Source: Bacteroidales bacterium
GTDB taxonomy: Bacteria; Bacteroidota; Bacteroidia; Bacteroidales; P3
Length of the DNA: 13,236 nucleotides
NCBI GenBank assembly: GCA_017618625.1
Contig: JAFZTV010000109.1
Span: 1 to 13,236, forward strand
Reading direction: 5' to 3'
Program-made: the position numbers and the translations under genes
Part shown: positions 5,934 through 12,913 of the stretch, piece after piece
Numbering within the stretch: position 1 is the stretch's first letter
How the letters are laid out: each line of letters starts with the position of its first letter
The notes under the pieces: model-generated
Databases searched by the model: none
What the model saw: the letters and a program-made list of their open reading frames with translations, nothing else
What the model was told of the DNA's origin: nothing

Positions 5934-6779
5934 ATGAATAACACATTTGATTGGAATCGTTTCAAGAAGCTCGTCGCGATGGACTTCCGCGGCATGTGGC
6001 CTCGTTTCGGCATGTCTATGCTCATAATAACCCTCATCCCCGCAGCAATATGGATTTTCTGTGCATTGCTGAATTTCATACCCAATGTCGATATTGAAAT
6101 ACCTGCGGTAGCGCGGTGGATCATATTGGGCACTTTGGTGTTCATCTGCGTCATAATGGCGCCGTCGGGTATGTTCAAGACCTGCAACCTGCCCAAGGAC
6201 GGCATCTACTATGCGATGCTTCCCGCCTCGCATCTCGAGAAATACTTCAGCCAACTGCTCTATTGCGTCATCGTATGCCCGTTGATGTGCCTTGTGGCCG
6301 GTGTGGCAGTTGACCTGATTCTCACCCTCCTGCCTTTCGGTGCTTACCATGAGTGGCTCTGGGAGCCTTTCGGAAAGCTTGACGAGATCGACATTCAACT
6401 CGCAACTGCCGCTAACGAAGGAGCGGTAGAGGCGGTGCAGTTCCTGAAATTCGTTGCTTCGGCAATGGTATTCACTCTCATCGTTTCGTACCTTTTTTAC
6501 AGCGCAGCCTTCATGTTCTCCAACACCATCTTCAAAAGCCACAAGGTTTTGAAGACCATCCTGGCTTTCATCGTCATCAATTTTGTGTTGTCGTTTATCA
6601 CCAGCCCGATTATGTTTGGTACAATGTTCGCCGGAATGGAGAATATCGGAGATACGGTTCCGGAAGGATTCTTCCAGACATACAGAACTATTATGATTGT
6701 CAGCAATGTGATCTCCACGATAATCACCGTCGGCCTCTTCGTCTGGACCTACTTCCGCCTCAAACGCATGAAGTACTAA
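5934..6779 (+). CDS. ABC transporter membrane (permease) protein
   Basis: This 281-residue polytopic protein has about six membrane segments, near residues 26-48, 60-82, 106-134, 168-195, 203-228 and 248-273, as in ABC-2-type permeases. A cytoplasmic LPASHLEKYFSQLL stretch (near 95-110) resembles the LPxSxxEKF motif common in Bacteroidetes permeases of this class. The short basic ending (FRLKRMKY) suggests an inward C-terminus. It lies 41 bases after the ATPase gene and before the YtrA-type regulator, so it is most likely the partner of that ATPase. ATG 5934 gives a charged cytoplasmic start before the first helix. The first half of the gene uses fewer C-ending codons than its neighbours. The transported substrate cannot be deduced. 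Confidence 0.86.
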   Translation: MNNTFDWNRFKKLVAMDFRGMWPRFGMSMLIITLIPAAIWIFCALLNFIPNVDIEIPAVARWIILGTLVFICVIMAPSGMFKTCNLPKDGIYYAMLPASHLEKYFSQLLYCVIVCPLMCLVAGVAVDLILTLLPFGAYHEWLWEPFGKLDEIDIQLATAANEGAVEAVQFLKFVASAMVFTLIVSYLFYSAAFMFSNTIFKSHKVLKTILAFIVINFVLSFITSPIMFGTMFAGMENIGDTVPEGFFQTYRTIMIVSNVISTIITVGLFVWTYFRLKRMKY

Positions 6780-6807
6780 TTTCAATTTTCAACTTTCAAC
6801 TTTCAAT
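6780..6807. repeat. Four perfect heptads (TTTCAAY) before the GntR gene
   Basis: TTTCAAT, TTTCAAC, TTTCAAC and TTTCAAT run without interruption from the base after the permease stop to eight bases before the GntR start. The period is exactly 7, and the block occupies nearly the whole gap. Confidence 0.7.
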
Positions 6808-6814
6808 TCGAATC

Positions 6815-7168
6815 ATGGACTTCAAGAAACAAAAACCCATATATCTTCAGATAGCCGACACCATGTGTGAGCGGATTCTGAGTGGCGAGTGGAAGTCCGA
6901 CGAGCGCATCGCCTCCGTCCGCGAGGTCGCCGAGCAGCTGGGTGTAAACCCCAACACCGCACTCCGCTCGTTCGACTATCTGCAAAATGCCGAAATCATC
7001 TTCAACCGCCGAGGGGTGGGCTATTTCGTGGCTCCCGACGCCAAGACGCGTGCCCTCAACCTCCAGCGCGAGTATTTCCTCAACGAGGAACTGCCCTACA
7101 TCGCCTCGCAGATGCGTGTCCTCGGCCTCACCTTCGACGACTTGAAACATCACGCCGAAAAAATGTAA
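6815..7168 (+). CDS. GntR-family (YtrA subfamily) transcriptional regulator
   Basis: This 117-residue protein is a short GntR regulator. The winged helix-turn-helix occupies about residues 6-70: KPIYLQIADTMCERILSGEW, then SVREVAEQLGVNPNTALRSFDYLQ (the HTH, with the family's VNPNTA recognition segment), then the wing NRRGVGYFVA. Only about 45 residues follow, a helical tail for dimerisation, which defines the YtrA subfamily; there is no ligand-binding FadR or UTRA domain. YtrA-type proteins typically repress ABC operons that contain them, and derepression follows cell-wall stress. A matching palindrome lies at the operon promoter (4986-5009). It is third in the operon, whereas Bacillus ytrA is near the front. 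ATG 6815 gives the standard DFKKQKPIYLQI start. Confidence 0.94.
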   Translation: MDFKKQKPIYLQIADTMCERILSGEWKSDERIASVREVAEQLGVNPNTALRSFDYLQNAEIIFNRRGVGYFVAPDAKTRALNLQREYFLNEELPYIASQMRVLGLTFDDLKHHAEKM

Positions 7169-7201
7169 AATGTAAAAAAAATCAATAATCAATTAAACAA
7201 C
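7160..7201. repeat. Heptad-like spacer between the GntR and DUF975 genes
   Basis: Starting within the last GntR codons, 7-base units read AAAATGT, AAAATGT, AAAAAAA, ATCAATA, ATCAATT, AAACAAC. Two of the pairs are exact or one-base variants. The region is AT-rich, so the periodicity is less secure than in the other spacers. Confidence 0.4.
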
Positions 7202-7207
7202 ACAATC

Positions 7208-7815
7208 ATGAAAATTTGTAAAGAATATCGCGAATTAGCGGCACAGTCGTTGTCCCGCAAAATGTGGCCCATCGTTCTGGGTACTTTGGTTCTCACTCTG
7301 ATCTCGAGCGCATCGGGCTTGCTGCTCACCATCTTTGTGGTGCTGCCCATAGCGTTTAGCTATGTGTGGCCATGTTGCAGGTCGTACGTAACGAAGAAGA
7401 TATCGACTTCTTCGACCGCATGTTTGCCTGCTTCTCCGACGGCAAGTACTCCCGCTTCCTCGAGATTTCGTTCATGAAGGCTTTGTACACCTTCCTGTGG
7501 ACGCTCCTGTTCCTCATCCCGGGCATCGTCAAGAGCTACTCCTACGCTATGACCTACTACATCGCTGCAGACAACCCTGAGTTCTCGTCAGAGGAATGTA
7601 TCCACCAGAGCCGTATGATGATGAAAGGTCACAAAGGCAAACTCTTCCTCCTCGACCTGAGCTATATTGGCTGGCTTATCCTCAGCTGCTTCACATTCGG
7701 CATACTGCTCCTCTGGGTTCAACCTAAGATGGAGGCCGCTCACGCTCACTTCTATCAGGACCTCCTGGCCGAGCGCGCTGAAAAAGTAGAGGAAACTCCT
7801 CGTTTCGCCGAATAA
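7208..7815 (+). pseudogene. DUF975-family membrane protein, interrupted by a one-base frameshift
   Basis: Two overlapping frames together make one DUF975 protein of about 202 residues. Frame one (from ATG 7208) gives the usual N-terminus, KEYRELAAQSLSRKMWPIVLG, and a first membrane segment up to PIAFSY (codon 7361-7363). The downstream frame then continues with VAMLQVVRNEEDIDFFDRMF, a membrane segment (LYTFLWTLLFLIPGIVKSYSY), MTYYIAADNPE, MMMKGHKGKLFLLDLSYIGW and a last hydrophobic stretch. Adding one G after 7364 gives SYGVAMLQ and restores the family's conserved sequence, so a single-base deletion, real or a sequencing error, is the simplest reading. No slippery heptamer suggests programmed shifting. 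As written, frame one runs to a stop at 7475-7477; a GTG at 7366 could start the 149-residue 3' part alone. DUF975 proteins have no settled function; here it sits between the repressor and a DUF4097 lipoprotein in one operon. Confidence 0.78.
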
Positions 7816-7836
7816 ACCAAATAAAACAACCGCACT

Positions 7837-8619
7837 ATGAAAAGAATAGCTTTCACTCTGGTTATGTCCGCCCTTATGGTACTCTCTTTCACGAGCTGCT
7901 TCCATATTAATAAGGACGACATCAAGATTTTCTCGAAATACGAACACGCCGCTCAGTACAAACCTGGCAGCGAGCCGATAGCAAACGCCGTTTCCAAACT
8001 CGAAATCGACTGGTTTTCCGGCAGCATCGCCATCGAGTCCTACGACGGCTCCGAGCTGACCTTCTCCGAGTCCTCCGAGAAAGCACTCACCGAAGAGACT
8101 ACCATGCACTACTGGCTCGAAAACGGAAGAACCCTGCACATACAGTTCGGCAAGTCGGGCGTCAGGTTCAAGAACTTCGACAAGCAGCTCACCGTCAAGG
8201 TGCCGGCCGCCTGGAACCTCGACAAAATCGAGGTGGATGCGGTTTCCTCCGACGTCACGGTCACTGGCCTCACTTGTGGCGAGCTCGAGCTCGACGGCGT
8301 CTCTGCGGGGATGACTATGAGCAAATCCACCGTTCGCTCGCTCGACATGAACACCGTCTCCGGCTGTCTTTCCGCCGACTTCTCGGCTGCCGATTCGGCT
8401 GCCGTCCAGCCGCAAAAGATATCGCTCGAATCTGTCTCCGGCAGCGCCACTCTCTCGTGGCCCGAGGCTTGGGGTTTCTCCGCCGAGATGGAGTCGGTCA
8501 GCGGCAAGTTCAACTGTCCTTTCGCCACCCAGGTCTCCAAAGGCGAATACACCTATGGCAACGGCGCCACCGAGATAGAGATGGAATCCGTCTCCGGCAG
8601 CTTGTCCATCGAACATTGA
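7837..8619 (+). CDS. DUF4097-type repeat lipoprotein
   Basis: This 260-residue protein starts with a lipoprotein signal peptide (residues 1-21, lipobox FTSC, lipidated Cys21). The mature part is a run of short beta-strand repeats typical of the DUF4097 adhesin-like fold: VSSDVTV, VSAGMTM, VSGCLSA, VSGSATL, VSGKFNC and VSGSLSI recur about every 20-30 residues from about residue 135 to the end. A predicted right-handed beta structure follows from this. DUF4097 proteins are frequently encoded with envelope-stress regulators of the GntR/PadR type and small membrane proteins, which fits this operon; the molecular role is unknown. It is 21 bases after the DUF975 gene and is the last gene before the terminator. 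ATG 7837 is fixed by the signal peptide. Confidence 0.88.
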   Translation: MKRIAFTLVMSALMVLSFTSCFHINKDDIKIFSKYEHAAQYKPGSEPIANAVSKLEIDWFSGSIAIESYDGSELTFSESSEKALTEETTMHYWLENGRTLHIQFGKSGVRFKNFDKQLTVKVPAAWNLDKIEVDAVSSDVTVTGLTCGELELDGVSAGMTMSKSTVRSLDMNTVSGCLSADFSAADSAAVQPQKISLESVSGSATLSWPEAWGFSAEMESVSGKFNCPFATQVSKGEYTYGNGATEIEMESVSGSLSIEH

Positions 8620-8646
8620 CCACAAAGCTCTAACTACTTTTTTCAG

Positions 8647-8681
8647 CCCCGTGCGACCTTCGTTGCGCGGGGTCTTTTTTT
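8647..8681 (+). terminator. Intrinsic terminator of the ABC/GntR operon
   Basis: An 11-bp GC-rich stem, CCCCGTGCGAC at 8647-8657 with 8662-8672 (two G-U pairs allowed) and a CTTC loop, is followed by TCTTTTTTT. It lies 28 bases after the DUF4097 stop and is the clearest terminator in the window. Confidence 0.95.
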
Positions 8682-8731
8682 CTTCTGTCGCCGCTTCCGT
8701 TGTCGCGTTGCTAAAATCATGCAATCCCAAA

Positions 8732-8763
8732 TTGCCACATTTCAAAACTTTTATGTATATTTG
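8732..8763 (+). promoter_or_regulatory. Promoter for the barrel protein/FISUMP lipoprotein pair
   Basis: The -7 box TATATTTG at 8756-8763 fits TAnnTTTG, with a -33 TTG at 8732-8734, 21 bases upstream. The expected start of transcription, about 8768-8771, coincides with the ATG of a 13-codon upstream reading frame. Confidence 0.82.
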
Positions 8764-8767
8764 CAGC

Positions 8768-8809
8768 ATGGATAATTGTCGATACTTTTATGCATTGATT
8801 GTTATATGA
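8768..8809 (+). CDS. Possible 13-codon leader peptide overlapping the barrel gene start
   Basis: ATG 8768 opens a 13-residue frame (MDNCRYFYALIVI) whose TGA at 8807-8809 overlaps the ATG at 8806 of the next gene as ATGA. It begins about five bases after the -7 box, so it would be translated from a nearly leaderless message, and its stop would place ribosomes on the main start. Whether it is translated is unknown; it may be a chance frame. Confidence 0.35.
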   Translation: MDNCRYFYALIVI

Positions 8810-9408
8810 CTGTAAATAAACCATTTATTTTTATTTCTAAGTGCCTTGTCCCGCTTGCATTTGTGGCTCTGTTGCTTTGTGCCTCCACCGCGAATGCGCA
8901 GCGCAAAGAGTTGCCCGAAGAGTGGGATATGTCGCACATGGTTATGTGGGGTGTGGGTGCAAGCGTCGCCCCCCAGTGGTCGTTCGGCATCACCTATGGT
9001 CAGGTGCGCATCCTCGGATGGTACGTCAGCGCCTATACCGGCACCGGTTACCATTTCAACGGCGACTACGAGCTCAACCGTTCCAACCGCCCCATCGGCG
9101 ACTACCCTCTCGATGAAGACCGCTTCAACGGAAAGACCTCCAAGGCCCGTTTCTCCATCACCGGCGGTATGCTTTTCCGCACCATCAAGCCGCTCTGGTT
9201 CTATGTCGGCACCGGCTACAGCTATCGTAGCGTCGTCTATAACACCCACGGCGGCTACTGGCTCAAATCGCAAGCCAACAGCTATTCCAGCGTCGCCATC
9301 GAAGGCGGACTTATCTACAACTTCCGTCGCGTTGTCATCTCGGCTGGCTTCTCCACCATCGGTTTCAGCTATGTTGACGGACGCCTCGGTATCGGTTTCA
9401 CCTTCTGA
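8806..9408 (+). CDS. Outer-membrane beta-barrel-like protein of unknown function
   Basis: This 200-residue exported protein has a clear signal peptide: basic start, hydrophobic core LVPLAFVALLLCA, and cleavage probably after ANA at residue 31. The mature part alternates polar and hydrophobic residues and is rich in Tyr, Gly and Ser (GVGASVAPQWSFGITYG, WYVSAYTGTGYHF, FYVGTGYSYRS, ISAGFSTIGFSY). It ends in GIGFTF with a C-terminal Phe, the usual end of outer-membrane barrel proteins. I do not recognise a named family. A longer frame from TTG 8776 exists, but ATG 8806 gives a proper signal peptide and is preferred. It is followed by the FISUMP lipoprotein after 20 bases, probably in one operon. 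Confidence 0.8.
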   Translation: MTVNKPFIFISKCLVPLAFVALLLCASTANAQRKELPEEWDMSHMVMWGVGASVAPQWSFGITYGQVRILGWYVSAYTGTGYHFNGDYELNRSNRPIGDYPLDEDRFNGKTSKARFSITGGMLFRTIKPLWFYVGTGYSYRSVVYNTHGGYWLKSQANSYSSVAIEGGLIYNFRRVVISAGFSTIGFSYVDGRLGIGFTF

Positions 9409-9428
9409 CAATCAAGCATTCAGTTCTC

Positions 9429-10277
9429 ATGAAATATACAAGACTTTTTATTCTTTTGTTTGCCGCACTCGCCGTCTCTTGCAGCAAGGACTTGGATGTG
9501 CCGTCCGATGGCGATATCGTTGTCGACCGTGTCGGTGGCAAGTTCTCCGTGGGCGAGGGCAAGCAGGTATTTTTCTCTCCGGCCAACCTTCAGTACAACG
9601 CTGTCTCCAGACAGTGGCGCTTCGCCGATAACCAGTACGACTGCATCGCCGACGGCAATGCCAACATAAGCTCCTACTACGACGGTTGGATAGACCTTTT
9701 CGGCTGGGGCACTTCCGGCTTCATGGTCGCTCCCTACTGCTCCTCCACCGAATCCGACGACTACGAGAACGGGGGACAGGGATTTGAGAACAACAACAAC
9801 GACTGGGGTCGCTTCATCACCATCTCCAATGCCGGTTCCGGCGCGCGTGTGTGGCGCACCCTATCCGCTTCCGAATGGGAGTACCTCCTCGAAACGCGTC
9901 CCAACGCCAAGGAGAAATTCGCTCCCGCCTTTGTATGCGACTATCCGGGTTTGGTCATCCTCTCCGATAACTTCAGAATGCCCGACAGCTGCATCTTCGC
10001 GGTCACTTTCGACAACGGCTACGAGTCGAACATCTACAACGAACATCAGTGGAGCAAGATGGAAGCCGCAGGCGCCATCTTCCTGCCCGCTGCCGGCTAC
10101 CGTATGGGCAACTATGTCGATGAGGTTGATATGACTGGCTACTATTGGACCTCCTCTTACTTCGAGGACGGCAACGCCTACGCCTTCTCCTTCGACGACT
10201 ACGAGGAAGACCTCAGCGTCCCGCCGATGCCGCTTCACTACGGTGCCGCCGTCCGCCTCGTCCGCGACGCCAAGTAA
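9429..10277 (+). CDS. FISUMP-type surface lipoprotein
   Basis: This 282-residue protein has a lipoprotein signal peptide with lipobox AVSC and Cys18. The mature part fits a large Bacteroidetes paralogue family related to the Fibrobacter succinogenes major paralogous (FISUMP) domain: FSPANLQYN, SRQWRFADNQYDCI, SSYYDGWIDLFGWGTSG, a WRTLSASEWEYLLETRPNA block, ILSDNFRMPDS, FLPAAGYR, GYYWTSSYFEDGNAYAFSF and the closing AVRLVRD. Such proteins are thought to be surface-exposed and often occur in many copies; no enzymatic activity is known. The Ser-Lys-Asp-Leu-Asp residues after Cys18 are acidic, consistent with surface export signals in this phylum. It follows the barrel-like protein by 20 bases and is convergent with the nitroreductase gene. 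Confidence 0.82.
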   Translation: MKYTRLFILLFAALAVSCSKDLDVPSDGDIVVDRVGGKFSVGEGKQVFFSPANLQYNAVSRQWRFADNQYDCIADGNANISSYYDGWIDLFGWGTSGFMVAPYCSSTESDDYENGGQGFENNNNDWGRFITISNAGSGARVWRTLSASEWEYLLETRPNAKEKFAPAFVCDYPGLVILSDNFRMPDSCIFAVTFDNGYESNIYNEHQWSKMEAAGAIFLPAAGYRMGNYVDEVDMTGYYWTSSYFEDGNAYAFSFDDYEEDLSVPPMPLHYGAAVRLVRDAK

Positions 10278-10314
10278 AGCCGCCCACTGCTAACAGCTGC
10301 CCGCCGACCAACGG

Positions 10315-10950
10315 TCACAAAACCAACTCCTCCACCTTCACTTTCGGCACATAGTGTACTCCCTCTTTGCGGTAGTATGCGTGGCTTTCGTCTGCGTTTA
10401 TCGGCGTCAGCTCTATCCGTTCCGCCCCTTTGCCTATGGCTATGATGGCTATGGGAGGGTAGGGGAGCCCTAACTCTTTCTCGATGTTCTCGTGGTTGAA
10501 TGCACCTATTATGATGCCGTTCAACCCCATCTCTACGGCTTTCAGCAGCATGCTCTGAGCCGCGATTCCGAGGTCTATGTCTATCAGTTTGTTCTCCGGC
10601 TTGGTGCTGCACACCACGATGAACGCCTCCGGCTCGGTGCCTTCAAGCGGCAGATGCAGCTCAGGCAGCGCCGCTCCGAGCCGTATGTTGCGCAGCACTA
10701 TGTCTGCACCGCTGTCGTGCGTCACCAGCTTGAATCGCAGCACCTGTTGGTTGCAGGCCGACGGTATCTTGGTGTTCACCGCCACTATGCGTTCCAGCTC
10801 CGCGCGGCTTACCTTGTAGCTTTTGTTATATCCACGGTGGCTGCGGTTTTTCTTCAGCAGCTCGTCAAGCGGGTGCCCCACCTGCTTCACCTTCGTCCGC
10901 CCTTTGCCGAACACCTCTTCGTAGCGTTTCTCAAGATAGTTGTCTGCCAT
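10315..10950 (-). CDS. Nitroreductase-family FMN oxidoreductase
   Basis: This 211-residue protein is a flavin-dependent oxidoreductase of the nitroreductase superfamily, which uses NAD(P)H to reduce nitro compounds, quinones or similar acceptors in the cytoplasm. Features: RSHRGYNKSYKVS near 36-48 (the family's R-S-x-R flavin-phosphate motif), IPSACNQQVLRFKLV at 62-76, DLGIAAQSMLLKAVEMGLNG at 126-145, a GAFNHENIEKELGLP segment at 149-163 and IAIGKGAE at 170-177. It has a longer N-terminal extension (about 25 residues) than minimal members. ATG 10950 is the natural start. The upstream spacer to the fucosidase gene is 110 bases of heptad-like repeat; a shared transcript is possible but unproven. 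Confidence 0.9.
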   Translation of the reverse strand: MADNYLEKRYEEVFGKGRTKVKQVGHPLDELLKKNRSHRGYNKSYKVSRAELERIVAVNTKIPSACNQQVLRFKLVTHDSGADIVLRNIRLGAALPELHLPLEGTEPEAFIVVCSTKPENKLIDIDLGIAAQSMLLKAVEMGLNGIIIGAFNHENIEKELGLPYPPIAIIAIGKGAERIELTPINADESHAYYRKEGVHYVPKVKVEELVL

Positions 10951-11062
10951 CGTTTATGTTGAAATGTTTTATGTTGATACGTTGATATGTTTTATGTTGA
11001 TAGGTTAAAGTGTTAAGATGTGAAGGTGCAAACTGACCACTGCCCACTAACCACCGCCCACT
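10951..11062. repeat. Heptad-like repeat block between the nitroreductase and fucosidase genes
   Basis: The whole gap is low-complexity. The part at 10951-11030 repeats TGTT/CGTT/GGTT every 7-8 bases (including two copies of ATGTTTTATGTTGATA). The part at 11035-11062 is four exact 7-base units: GACCACT, GCCCACT, AACCACC, GCCCACT, the last entering the fucosidase stop codon. The block separates two minus-strand genes. Confidence 0.65.
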
Positions 11063-12470
11063 ACCTAAAAAAGAGCCCGATTCCCTTCAGCGTCGGTTCG
11101 GCCAGGCTTCGGGTAATCCTTATTCTTATCCTGCGGCTCTCGGTCTCCGGCAGCGGCACTATCCTTTTATATCCAATCGTCGTCTCCTTCGCTATCTCGT
11201 GCCAATTCCCATCTTTGTCTTCCGCCTCTATGGTGAACTCCGCCACCCGCTGCCCCAATCCTATCTCCTCCTGCAGCATTATCAGGTTGAACTTCCGCGC
11301 CTCCGGCAGCGTTATGGTCACCACACCGTCTTTGCGCCCTTTCTTCGCCACCCAGCAGGTCGTCTCGTCGCTGTCCAGCGCGCCCGCTATGTCGTATTTC
11401 TTTCCCCAGCGGCTGTCGGCTTTCGCCGTAGCCCCTTCGCACAGGTCTTTGCCGAATATCCTCTCCAGCTCCGCGCGCCATTCCATAAGCCTCGTCGAGT
11501 CCTCCGCCGCAATCAGTCCTCTCGTGTCGGGCGGCACGTTCAGCAGCATCACCGCGTTGCGTCCCACGCTCTTGAGGTATATCTCCACCAGCTCTGCCAC
11601 ACTCTTCGGATGCTCCGACTCCTTGTAGAACCATCCTTTGCGTATCGACACATCCGCCTCGCCCGGAATCCAGCGGCTTCCGCCTTCCTCGCCTTCGTTC
11701 AGAGTCTTCTCCGCAGGCCCTCTGCCCGGCTCAAATCCTTCGGGGTTCAAGGTGCTCCAGCAGGTGCGCCCCGCTTCTCCCTGCTCGTTGCCTATCCAGC
11801 GGCATCCCGGCCCCACGTCGCTGAACACCACCGCCTGCGGCTGCAACTCGCCCACCGTGCTGTTAAAAAGCGCCCAGTCATACTCCTGCTTGCGTCCGTT
11901 CGGCCCTTCGCCGTTGGCGCCGTCAAACCACTGCTCGAACACCTCGCCATATCCGCCCAGCACCTCCTTCAGCGTCCGTGCGAAGGTCTGGTTGTATTCC
12001 GCTGTGCCGTAGTTCGGTGCGTTCCTGTCCCAAGGCGACACATACACGCCGAATTTCAACCCGCCCTCGCGGCAAGCCTCCGACAGCTCGCGCAGCACAT
12101 CGCCGCTTCCTCGTTGCCATCGGCTTTCCCTCACCGTGTGGTTGCTCTCCTTGCTCGGCCACAGGCAGAACCCGTCGTGGTGTTTCGCCGTTATGATGAT
12201 GCCCTTCATGCCCGCCGCCTTCGCCACCGCCACCCATTGGCGGCAGTCCATCTCCGTGGGGTAGAATAGGTCCTCGTCCTCGCCTCCGTTGCCCCATTCC
12301 TCGCCCGTGAAGGTGTTCGGCCCGAAGTGGCAGAACATGTTCGTCTCCATCCGCTGCCATTCCATCTGCGCCTCCGTCGGCACCGCCCCGTAGGGTTGCG
12401 GCTCCTCGTTGCGGCAGGCGCATAGGGTCAGCGCAATCGCGACCATGGCGTATAATCTGTGCCGTTTCAT
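11061..12470 (-). CDS. GH29 alpha-L-fucosidase lipoprotein with C-terminal F5/8 type C-like domain
   Basis: This 469-residue exported lipoprotein (signal peptide 1-19, lipobox LCAC, Cys19) is a family 29 glycoside hydrolase that removes alpha-L-fucose from glycans. Marks: MFCHFGPNTFTGEEWG (45-60), AKHHDGFCLWPS (95-106), FGVYVSPWDRN (140-150), and EQWFDGANG with the likely nucleophile Asp183. GEADVSIRKGWFY (270-282) probably carries the acid/base Glu271, a form typical of the 1,3-1,4 branch (GH29-B). Residues about 340-469 form a discoidin-like (CBM32) domain. The start overlaps the thioesterase stop by four bases (ATGA), so translation is probably coupled. No sulfatase, SusC/D or other glycan-utilisation genes are adjacent. 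It may act on host mucin or milk glycans, which is inference from the family. Confidence 0.94.
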   Translation of the reverse strand: MKRHRLYAMVAIALTLCACRNEEPQPYGAVPTEAQMEWQRMETNMFCHFGPNTFTGEEWGNGGEDEDLFYPTEMDCRQWVAVAKAAGMKGIIITAKHHDGFCLWPSKESNHTVRESRWQRGSGDVLRELSEACREGGLKFGVYVSPWDRNAPNYGTAEYNQTFARTLKEVLGGYGEVFEQWFDGANGEGPNGRKQEYDWALFNSTVGELQPQAVVFSDVGPGCRWIGNEQGEAGRTCWSTLNPEGFEPGRGPAEKTLNEGEEGGSRWIPGEADVSIRKGWFYKESEHPKSVAELVEIYLKSVGRNAVMLLNVPPDTRGLIAAEDSTRLMEWRAELERIFGKDLCEGATAKADSRWGKKYDIAGALDSDETTCWVAKKGRKDGVVTITLPEARKFNLIMLQEEIGLGQRVAEFTIEAEDKDGNWHEIAKETTIGYKRIVPLPETESRRIRIRITRSLAEPTLKGIGLFFR

Positions 12471-12874
12471 AACGTCCCGTTGTTTGATGAGAGAGCCCGT
12501 TGTGCCGTCTTTGCCTCGAAGCGGCTGCGGTTCACGATAAAGCGCTCGTGCATCCCCTCGCCAATCTCGCCCGCGTCGTCGTACGCCCTCACATGGAACC
12601 TCAGACGCCTTCCGTCAACCTCCACCAGCTCGCTCTCGCACCTCACCGTCATCCCCACCGCCGTCGCCGCCGTATGCTTTATCTCCAGCAGTATTCCCAC
12701 CGTGCATTCGTCCTCGCCCAGCTCCGCTGCCACGCTGTCGCTGCAGGTGCGCTCCATCAGCGCCACCATCATCGGTGTGGCGAACACCTTCACCAATCCG
12801 CTGCCGATTTTGTCCGCCGTCAAATCCTCGGTCACAACCTCCGAGCAGCGGCCTTTCATCCCTTTTTCAATCAT
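12467..12874 (-). CDS. FlK-like hotdog thioesterase
   Basis: This 135-residue protein has the hotdog fold of the fluoroacetyl-CoA thioesterase (FlK) group. Residues match the FlK triad in position and spacing: Thr33, Glu41 and His67 (FlK Thr42, Glu50 and His76). Visible segments are GSGLVKVFATPMMVALMERTC, CTVGILLEIKHTAATAVGM and VDGRRLRFHVRAYD, ending in EGMHERFIVNRSRF. It probably hydrolyses a short acyl-CoA in the cytoplasm; that fluoroacetyl-CoA is the substrate is not implied. The frame is open to a TTG at 12901, but that lies inside the -7 box, so ATG 12874 is chosen. Its stop overlaps the start of the fucosidase gene by four bases. Confidence 0.87.
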   Translation of the reverse strand: MIEKGMKGRCSEVVTEDLTADKIGSGLVKVFATPMMVALMERTCSDSVAAELGEDECTVGILLEIKHTAATAVGMTVRCESELVEVDGRRLRFHVRAYDDAGEIGEGMHERFIVNRSRFEAKTAQRALSSNNGTL

Positions 12875-12898
12875 AGTTTTATCAATTTTCAGACATTG

Positions 12899-12906
12899 CA
12901 AAGATA
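12899..12906 (-). promoter_or_regulatory. Promoter -7 box for the thioesterase-fucosidase operon
   Basis: The minus strand reads TATCTTTG across 12906-12899, an exact TAnnTTTG match about 25 bases before ATG 12874. No clear -33 element was found. Confidence 0.75.
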
Positions 12907-12913
12907 CGAAATT

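Noticed and set aside
5910..6785. 291-codon minus-strand frame opposite the permease gene
   Set aside because: The plus-strand frame has regular membrane helices and an operon context; the antisense frame is a polar, His/Glu-rich shadow with no domain.
7588..8769. 393-codon minus-strand frame across the DUF975, DUF4097 and promoter region
   Set aside because: It overlaps two convincing plus-strand genes and the strong terminator, and its sequence has no recognisable fold or export signal.
8776..8805. TTG start at 8776 for the barrel protein
   Set aside because: It adds ten residues before a complete signal peptide that starts at ATG 8806.
11199..12269. 356-codon plus-strand frame opposite the fucosidase gene
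   Set aside because: The minus-strand frame carries all GH29 motifs; the plus-strand product is an Arg/His/Leu-rich antisense shadow.
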